Assembly: GCA_964392615.1 (NCBI GenBank)
Contig: CAYMRB010000087.1
Location: 1 to 26,859, forward strand
Origin: CAYMRB01 sp964392615
Lineage (GTDB): Bacteria; Planctomycetota; UBA8108
Direction of reading: 5' to 3'
Length of the DNA: 26,859 nucleotides
The notes under the pieces are model-generated. The model made no database searches, was not told the DNA's origin, and was given only the letters and a program-made list of their open reading frames with translations. Every line of letters begins with the position of its first letter. The stretch's first letter is position 1. Below, in pieces: positions 14,827 through 21,683 of the stretch. Both the position numbers and the translations under genes were made by a program.

Positions 14827-17800
14827 ATGTTCAGAACGCACACACGAAGCGCGATGCGGCCTCCGATCCTCACGTTGTTTCTCTGCGGGCCGGTGCTGCT
14901 GGGAGCGATCGCCTCCGGACCGCAAGCGAGAGCGGACGTGCCATTCGTGCGGGGCGACGTCAATCAGGATGGGGCGGTCCAGATGAGCGATTCGCTCTCG
15001 ATCATCTGCGAGCTCTTTCTCGGCTGTCCGCTCGCGAGCTGCCGGGACGCTGCGGATGTCAACGACAGCGGCGAGGTCGACGTCGCGGACCCGATCTACC
15101 TGCTCAACTACCTGTTCGTCGACGGCGACATGCGTCCGCCGCCGCCGTTTCCGGGCTGCGGAACCGACCCGACCGAGGACGCGGCGTCGTGCGAGCTGTT
15201 CGATAACGGCGACTGCGTCTCGGAGCCTCCGCAAGGATTCCCCGCGGGCCTGGTCCACGTGGTCGGACGCGTGATCGACCTCCTCGGCGATCCCGTGCCG
15301 AACGCACGCGTCGCGATCGGTGGTCGTGTCGAGGACCCGGCCGCCACGGTCGTGCGATCCGACTCGACCGGCTTCTTCGCGGCGAGCGTCAGCTCCGCGC
15401 GGGTTCGAGGCGGCCTACTGCAGATCAGCGTGCGAGCGGCAGGCTACACGAGCAATCAGATCAAGCTCGCCGTCGGGAGCACGAGCGCGATTCACGACGC
15501 CACGGTCGTCGTCGCCGCCCTCGACTCCATCATCGTCGACGTCGATCCGTTCGACGGCGTCCAGGCAACGATCTCCGGCGAGGGCGACGAGGAGTTCCGC
15601 CTCGACATCCCCGGTACCGTGATGCCGACCTCGAACCCGGTCACCGTCGAGCTCGCGCGCATCGACCCCGGTACCGAAGAGATCCAGGCGTTCCCGGGCA
15701 GCGACTTCCTCGCGGCCGTGCCGCCGACGGAGGAGAACGGGGACACGGGCACGGCGATCCTCGAGACGTTCGGCCTCGTCGAGGTGCGCATCACCGACAA
15801 CGTCACCGGCGAAGAGATCAGTGAGCTCGACGGGGAGGCGACACTCGAAATGCGCCTCGGCGACGACGAGCAGGACGACTTCGCGCCCGGCGATCGCATC
15901 CCGTGGTGGTACTACGACGAGGCGGAAGGCATCTGGGTGCAAGATGGCGAGGCTGAGGTCTTCACCGGCCTGGACGGACTGCTGTGGACGCGGGCCCGAG
16001 CGCGTCACTTCACGTGGTGGAACGTCGACAAGCCGATTCGGTACCACTCGTGCATCCGGTTCCGTCCCGTCCGGACGATCGACGGCCGGAAGCTCGCGAA
16101 CCTCCAGATTTTCGCCGCCGGCGTCACCTACAACGGACAGTCGCCGGGACGCCTCGAGGACGACGACGAGACGTACTGCTTCACCGTCAAGCGCTCGATG
16201 ACGGGATCGACCGAACGCGTTCGGTTCTACGTCGAAATCGATGGCGTGAGACTCTGGCTGGTGGATGACGGCATCGGCGGATTCACTCTGACAGCGGATG
16301 CGGACTCGGCATGGACCATGGAGACGCCTGCGGTCAATGCGAGCTGCGTCCAGAACTTCAACGTCGACGGATGCCTCGACCTGGGCGAGCGGCTGCTCGA
16401 TCTCAACCTGCCCCCTCGGCTGCGTCTTCTCCACACGCGCGGCAGCACCTGCGGCGAGGACCTCCGACTCGAGGTGCTCGCCTGGGATCCCGAAGAGGAC
16501 GCGATGAGCACCTCGTGGCAGACTCCCGACGGCGGCAGCTTCGTCGGTGGTGCGTCGGGGAACGCGGTCACCTGGAGGCCCCCCGCGGCCGATGGCGTGT
16601 ACACCGTGGTCGTCACGGCAACCGATGCCTTCGGAGCGAGCGATCGTCGCGAGATCGCGCTGCGCGTCGGCAGCCCGTGCTGCCCGGAGATCCGCAGCCT
16701 GTCAGCGCCGACATCGGTCGATCCGCGCACGACGTCGAGCCTGCGCATCGAGGCCGACGTCGACGATGAGGACACGCCGGTCGACGATCTCGTCTACACC
16801 TGGCGTCTTCCCGACGGCACGGAGGCCGCTGGTGACAGCGTTGACTGGAGTGTCGAGGGCACGGGCCTCGTGCAATTCTCGGTCACGGTATCGGATGGCG
16901 ATTGCACGGCCGAGGGACGCGCCGACGTGATCATCGACAATGCCGCCCCGGTGATCCGCGGAGTCGCCGTCGACAACATCGTCGCGGCCTGCCGCGCTGT
17001 GCGGACGCTGACGGCCGACGCCTTCGACGCCGACGGTGACGACCTCACGTACGAGTGGAGTGCCACTGGCGGCGAGCTCCTCGACGCCGGCACGGCGACG
17101 GTACGGTGGCAGGCGCCGGCGAGCGGGGCGCACGGTGTAACGGTCACCGTCCGTGACGGCTACGGCGGAGAGGTGACGGAGACCATCCGATTCGCACCGG
17201 GCAACGCGGCTCCGCGAGTCACGCGATTCGTCGCGACCCCGGTCGACGAAATCGACGCAGGCGCCGAGGTCCAGGTGGAGATCGAGGCCAACGACGAGGA
17301 CGGCGAGATCCGCAGCTACGAGTGGACCGTCACCGACGGCACCGTCACGCTGTCGGCCGAGGGCGTGCGCTGGACGCTCGGCGACGACGAGACACAGTGG
17401 ATCGGCGTGACCATCCGCGACGACTGCGACGCCGAGACGACCGAGTGGCGCGTCCTGTCGACCGGCAGTCCCGTGTTCTTTCGGGGCGACGCCAACCTCG
17501 ACGGCAGCCTCGATCTCGCCGACGCGATTCTGATCCTGTCCTCCCTCGATCTGTCGGTGGATGACATCGGAGGGCTGATCGAGGAAGGCGAGCCGACCCA
17601 GGCCTGCAGGGATGCGATCGTCGATCCGACTCGGATTCCCTGCCTGGACGCCGCCGACATCGACGACGACGGGCGGGTAGCTTGCTCCGACGCGATCGCG
17701 CTCGCCAGCTTCCTGTTCCGGGGGGGCCCGCCGCCACGGCCGCCGAGCGTCGGGAACTCGTTCTTCTACGGCCCGGAGGACTGCGGTGCCGATCCGACTC

Positions 17801-17847
17801 CGGACGGGCTCGATTGCGCAGAGCTGCAGCGGAGCTGCCTCGAATAG
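14827..17847 (+). CDS. Giant secreted protein with N- and C-terminal dockerin-like pairs and Ig/PKD-like repeats
   Basis: The product has 1006 residues. A signal peptide (about 1-36, ending PQARA) is followed directly by a dockerin-like pair, residues about 40-122: RGDVNQDG...D, then DAADVNDSG...D with NYLF, ending CGTDPTEDAASC. Residues about 143-232 resemble a carboxypeptidase-regulatory (Ig-like) domain. Residues about 255-410 end in IPWWYYDEAEGIWVQDG and HFTWWNVD, a pattern seen in CILP/FAM171-like extracellular regions. Four Ig/PKD-like repeats span about 532-880 (for example EVLAWDPEEDAM, LTADAFDADGDDLTYEWSATGG). A second dockerin-like pair occupies 883-1006 with about 28 extra residues between its two loops, ending CGADPTPDGLDC. 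No enzyme domain is visible. It is probably a surface or matrix scaffold held by calcium-dependent contacts. The next gene, 136 bases on, has the same plan. Confidence 0.8.
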   Translation: MFRTHTRSAMRPPILTLFLCGPVLLGAIASGPQARADVPFVRGDVNQDGAVQMSDSLSIICELFLGCPLASCRDAADVNDSGEVDVADPIYLLNYLFVDGDMRPPPPFPGCGTDPTEDAASCELFDNGDCVSEPPQGFPAGLVHVVGRVIDLLGDPVPNARVAIGGRVEDPAATVVRSDSTGFFAASVSSARVRGGLLQISVRAAGYTSNQIKLAVGSTSAIHDATVVVAALDSIIVDVDPFDGVQATISGEGDEEFRLDIPGTVMPTSNPVTVELARIDPGTEEIQAFPGSDFLAAVPPTEENGDTGTAILETFGLVEVRITDNVTGEEISELDGEATLEMRLGDDEQDDFAPGDRIPWWYYDEAEGIWVQDGEAEVFTGLDGLLWTRARARHFTWWNVDKPIRYHSCIRFRPVRTIDGRKLANLQIFAAGVTYNGQSPGRLEDDDETYCFTVKRSMTGSTERVRFYVEIDGVRLWLVDDGIGGFTLTADADSAWTMETPAVNASCVQNFNVDGCLDLGERLLDLNLPPRLRLLHTRGSTCGEDLRLEVLAWDPEEDAMSTSWQTPDGGSFVGGASGNAVTWRPPAADGVYTVVVTATDAFGASDRREIALRVGSPCCPEIRSLSAPTSVDPRTTSSLRIEADVDDEDTPVDDLVYTWRLPDGTEAAGDSVDWSVEGTGLVQFSVTVSDGDCTAEGRADVIIDNAAPVIRGVAVDNIVAACRAVRTLTADAFDADGDDLTYEWSATGGELLDAGTATVRWQAPASGAHGVTVTVRDGYGGEVTETIRFAPGNAAPRVTRFVATPVDEIDAGAEVQVEIEANDEDGEIRSYEWTVTDGTVTLSAEGVRWTLGDDETQWIGVTIRDDCDAETTEWRVLSTGSPVFFRGDANLDGSLDLADAILILSSLDLSVDDIGGLIEEGEPTQACRDAIVDPTRIPCLDAADIDDDGRVACSDAIALASFLFRGGPPPRPPSVGNSFFYGPEDCGADPTPDGLDCAELQRSCLE

Positions 17848-17971
17848 CGGTTCATGACTCGTCGGGCCGGACGGACAGCCTGTTGACGGCGCCGAGCGGT
17901 CAGCTGTCCACTGGATGGCGAGAGCCGAACGAGCCGGAGGCGCGTTCGGCCCGACGAGGGAGAGTCTGATC

Positions 17972-17976
17972 GGAGG
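17972..17976 (+). promoter_or_regulatory. Ribosome binding site of the second giant protein
   Basis: GGAGG lies seven bases before the ATG at 17984. It rules against the in-frame ATG 69 bases upstream, which would precede the signal peptide. Confidence 0.65.
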
Positions 17977-17983
17977 CACGAAG

Positions 17984-20900
17984 ATGAGCTTCTCGAGACG
18001 AGCTCTGGCCGCGGCGTCGATCATCTGCGCGTCGTGGACGACAGCGTCGGCCCAGGAGGTCGGCCCGTTCCGGCGGGGCGATGTGAACGCCGACGGCGCG
18101 GTCGACCTGCCCGACGCGATCTTCACGTTGGTCTATCTGTTCCAGGGCGGCCCCGCTCCGACCTGTCTGGCGGCGGCGGATACGAACCGTACCGGCGGCG
18201 TCGACATCGCCGACGCGGTCCTGCTGCTGGAGTTCCTCTTCGTCGGCGGCACCCCTCCCGAGGGCGTGTTCGCATGCGGCACGAGCGACGAGTCGACCGA
18301 CGTCGACGTCGGATGCGCGACGCCGTTCGGAGCGGATCTCTGCGACGACCTCTTCGTCCCGCAAGCCGGCGACGGACGCGTGCGGCTGAGCTTCATCGCC
18401 CCTGCTGTCGTGACCGGTGCGCCGGGTGGAGCGGCGTCGGCTGACGTCCGCGTCTCCCTCGATAGCGACGTCGGCGGCGCGGAGGAGGACGCGGTCGACG
18501 GCTGGTCGTTGAGCATTCTCGCGCGCGGCGCGTGCCGCATCGAGTCCGCCACGATCGTCGACACCGCCGGCGAGCCGGCCCTGGCCGGCGGGTTCCACAA
18601 GACGGAGCTCGTCGGAGACGCTCCCCACGACGGCGCCGTCAGCACGGTCATCCTGTCGTTCACGGCGCCGACCGTGCTGCCGCGCGGACGCTCGGACTTG
18701 CTCGCCCTGGCCGTTCGGGCTCCCGTCGACGACGGCTGCGCGAACGGTCGACTCGAGTTCCATGACGGCCTGCAGGCATCGGGGCAGCCAATCGTGAACC
18801 GGATTTCGGCCGGCGGTCGACGTCTCCGTCCTCTGTCGACGCCGATCGACATGTCCTTCTGCCCGACCGTCGACGAACTCGTCCCGGACGCGCCGATCAG
18901 CGTCGAGCTGACGGCCGCCTCGCCGCGGCGATTCTTCTACGTGGCGCCTGGCGCGGGGCGCCGGCTTCTCGAGCTCACGACGGGCGCCGGCGACGCGGCG
19001 CTGTTCGTCCGCCGCGAACGGCTTCCGACGCCGACCGACTTCGACTTCGCCTCCGGGGGTGCCGATCCTCGCACGCGGCTCGCGTTCGACGCGGTCGGCG
19101 ATCCGGGCGACATTGACGCGCGCTGGTACGTCCTCGTGAGCCGCCGCCGATTCGACGGTCAGTCGGTCGACGCGACGATCGAGGCGCTGACCGGCGATCT
19201 GGTCCTCGAGCGCGTGTCCGGCTGCGGTGACGGCTGCAGCGGCGTCGTACACCTGTCCGTTCGCGGCGCGGGCTTCGACGCGAGCACGGTGTTCGGCCTC
19301 GCAAGCGGCTCGAGAATCCGCGTGTCGGACGACTCGCCGCGCATCGTCGACTCGCGACGCGCGGAGATCGTGTTCGACCTCGGGTCGCTCGCGCCGGGAC
19401 GCTACAGCGTCGTCGCGTTGGAGTCCGGCGACAACGCACCGCCCGGACCGGCGGCCGTGCTCTCCCGCGCCGTTCGCGTCCTACGTCCAGAAGAGCCCGC
19501 GCCCGATCTGCGCGCCGTGCTCGCCGCGCCGCCCGGATTCCGCCGCGGCCAGATCGGCCGATTGGTGCTCGAGTACGAGAACGCCGGCGACGAGGAGATC
19601 GCCGCGCCGATCTTCGAGGTCCGCGGACCCGATGGCGTCGACATCGGCCTCGACCCGATTGCCGGCTTGAGCGACGAGCCCGTGCAGATTCTCGCTCTGC
19701 CTGCGGGAGGCGTGCCGGGATGGCTTCCTCCGGGAGCGACGGGGCGGGTGCCGGTCTACTTCCGCGCGCCGCTGTTCGACGGTGCGGGGGAGGACCCCGG
19801 CGAGGATCTCGTGTTCGAGCTGCACCGATTCGTTCCGGACGACGCGCCGCCGCTCGACTGGACCGATGTCGCACCGGTCGGCGGTGTCTCGACCGAAGCG
19901 TGGCTGGCGGCCCGCGCCGGACTCGAACGCGAGCTCGGCGACGACTGGACGCGCTACGTCGAAGGACTCGGTTCGGTGCAGCGGACGATGCTGCACCGCG
20001 GCCGGCGGATCGTGTCGGCGGGCGCGCTGTTCGCGGAGGCGTTCCGGCGCGCGAGCGGCGCAGCGTCGGCGTTCGCACGCGGCAGAGCGATCGACGACGA
20101 CGGCGTCCCTCACGCCTCGATCCGCGTCACCGCATGGAGCGCCATGACCGGAACGACAGGAACCACGCGTACGGCCCCAGACGGCAGTTTTGCGGTCGGG
20201 CCGCTTCCCGCCGGCGTCTATTCGCTGCACGCCGAGGGGCTGACCCGCGCCGTCGAGGGAGTCATCGTCGACCTCGACGACGTGGAGGGCATCGAGCTCC
20301 GCGGCGAGCGAGGCGACGATCGCTTCGACTTCGCGTCGATCTCCGGGCGCGTGCTCGGTCGCCTGGGCATTCCGATCGTCGATGTCCGGGTGGCGGCCAT
20401 CGACGCCGACGAGCGAGTCGTCGCCTGTTCGCGGACCGATCGGCTCGGCGCGTCGTTCCGCATCGGCCCGCTCCCGAACGGCGAGTACCGCATCGCCGTC
20501 GAGGGGCACGACGTGCGCGACGATATCGATGGCAACGGCGTCGCTCTCCTTCACGACGGTCGTGATGCGGCGCGCCTGATCGTGCGAGTCGAGGATGCGC
20601 CCGCGGCGACTATCGAATGCCCGACGACGGAGCCGCAGGAAGTCCCCGCTGCGCCGCTGCCCCTGCCGATCACGCGGCGCATCGCAGACGTCGCCGTGCG
20701 CGTCGCGGAGGCGGTCGACCCGAACGAGAAGGTCGGTCCCCAGAACGGTCGCTTGACCGGCGCCGGGCCACTGCGCCTGCGCTACGCGATTCACTTCGAG
20801 AACGACGAAGAGGCCGAAGCGGCAGCCCTGGAGGTCGTCATCGACGACGAGCTCGACCCCCACCTCGATCCGCGCACCCTGCGCTTCGAGGCCGCCTGGA

Positions 20901-21658
20901 TCGATGGTGCTGCGCCGATCGAGTTCTCTCCTGTCGGTGGCACGCCGAGCTCGAACGGCCTGACGTGGTCGCGGGGCACCGAGCTGTATCGGGTCGAGGG
21001 CAGTACCGAGTCCGTCGTCCGATTCCCCGAGGAGATGGGGCCGCTCGTTCTGACCACCTTCGTCGAAGGTCGCGTCGACGTCGATGGCGACGGTCGGGCC
21101 ACCGCCGCGGTGACGTTCCGCGGCGAAGACCCGGTGACGAAGACGCTCCTCCAGCTGCGTCCGGATGATCTCGGCGACGAGGATATCGAAGCGACGTACG
21201 GCTACCTGTCCAACGCGGGCATGCTGGCGCCCGGAGCCAGCGGCTGGGTGGCCTTCTCGGTCGAGGTGCGAAGCGATACGCCGCACGGGATCATCATTCC
21301 GAACAAGGGAAGAGTCTGGTTCGACGACGTCCCCTGCCCGGTGCAGGGCAACCCGTGCCCCGACGGGGACGGCACCGTGCCGTGCTGCACCAACACCGTG
21401 GAGACGGAGATCCTCACCGACCTGCTCGCCGTGCGTGGCGACGCGAACGACGACGGTCGGCGCGACGTCAGCGACGCGCGCTTCCTGCTCGACTACCTGT
21501 TCCTGGGCGGCCGGTCGCCGAGCTGTCTCGCGGCCGGTGACACGAACGGCGACGAGGAGCTCGACATCGGCGATGCGATCTACCACCTCAATTGGCTATT
21601 CCTCGGTGGACGGGAGCCGTTCCCCGTCGGCGTCTTCGCGTGCGACGTAGCCGACTGA
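17984..21658 (+). CDS. Giant multidomain secreted protein with dockerin-like pairs at both ends
   Basis: The product has 1224 residues with a signal peptide ending TASAQ (about residue 24). Dockerin-like pair one is at residues about 30-110 (RGDVNADG...D, AADTNRTG...D, EFLFVGG). Residues about 120-310 form a beta-rich segment with GWSLSILARG, GGFHKTEL, STVILSFTAPTVLP and GLQASGQP, which I consider cohesin-like in pattern only. A PPC-like domain follows (about 312-400: RFFYVAPGAGRRLLELT to WYVLVSRRR), then an IPT-like segment (about 415-500) and a CARDB-like segment (from about 504: LEYENAGDEEI). Two carboxypeptidase-regulatory-like domains start near 699 and 785. A DPNEK-type adhesion-like domain starts near 912. 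Dockerin-like pair two covers 1147-1224 (RGDANDDG...D, GDTNGDEE...D). It is probably a surface scaffold or adhesin. It may share a transcript with the preceding giant gene. Confidence 0.8.
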   Translation: MSFSRRALAAASIICASWTTASAQEVGPFRRGDVNADGAVDLPDAIFTLVYLFQGGPAPTCLAAADTNRTGGVDIADAVLLLEFLFVGGTPPEGVFACGTSDESTDVDVGCATPFGADLCDDLFVPQAGDGRVRLSFIAPAVVTGAPGGAASADVRVSLDSDVGGAEEDAVDGWSLSILARGACRIESATIVDTAGEPALAGGFHKTELVGDAPHDGAVSTVILSFTAPTVLPRGRSDLLALAVRAPVDDGCANGRLEFHDGLQASGQPIVNRISAGGRRLRPLSTPIDMSFCPTVDELVPDAPISVELTAASPRRFFYVAPGAGRRLLELTTGAGDAALFVRRERLPTPTDFDFASGGADPRTRLAFDAVGDPGDIDARWYVLVSRRRFDGQSVDATIEALTGDLVLERVSGCGDGCSGVVHLSVRGAGFDASTVFGLASGSRIRVSDDSPRIVDSRRAEIVFDLGSLAPGRYSVVALESGDNAPPGPAAVLSRAVRVLRPEEPAPDLRAVLAAPPGFRRGQIGRLVLEYENAGDEEIAAPIFEVRGPDGVDIGLDPIAGLSDEPVQILALPAGGVPGWLPPGATGRVPVYFRAPLFDGAGEDPGEDLVFELHRFVPDDAPPLDWTDVAPVGGVSTEAWLAARAGLERELGDDWTRYVEGLGSVQRTMLHRGRRIVSAGALFAEAFRRASGAASAFARGRAIDDDGVPHASIRVTAWSAMTGTTGTTRTAPDGSFAVGPLPAGVYSLHAEGLTRAVEGVIVDLDDVEGIELRGERGDDRFDFASISGRVLGRLGIPIVDVRVAAIDADERVVACSRTDRLGASFRIGPLPNGEYRIAVEGHDVRDDIDGNGVALLHDGRDAARLIVRVEDAPAATIECPTTEPQEVPAAPLPLPITRRIADVAVRVAEAVDPNEKVGPQNGRLTGAGPLRLRYAIHFENDEEAEAAALEVVIDDELDPHLDPRTLRFEAAWIDGAAPIEFSPVGGTPSSNGLTWSRGTELYRVEGSTESVVRFPEEMGPLVLTTFVEGRVDVDGDGRATAAVTFRGEDPVTKTLLQLRPDDLGDEDIEATYGYLSNAGMLAPGASGWVAFSVEVRSDTPHGIIIPNKGRVWFDDVPCPVQGNPCPDGDGTVPCCTNTVETEILTDLLAVRGDANDDGRRDVSDARFLLDYLFLGGRSPSCLAAGDTNGDEELDIGDAIYHLNWLFLGGREPFPVGVFACDVAD

Positions 21659-21683
21659 GCGAGAGACTCCCTACCGCCTCGCG

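Noticed and set aside
17925..17949. CCGAACG / CGTTCGG hairpin between the two giant genes as a terminator
   Set aside because: Short stem, no T-run, and located just before the next ribosome site; it could equally be chance.
19481..21586. 701-codon minus-strand open frame opposite the second giant protein
   Set aside because: A high-GC shadow frame; the plus-strand frame carries a signal peptide, dockerin-like loops and a ribosome site.
14827..21658. A classical cellulosome cluster
   Set aside because: The dockerin-like pairs are of the planctomycete RGDxNxDG type, no bona fide scaffoldin or cellulase-dockerin fusion is seen, and the glycosidases in the window carry no dockerin.
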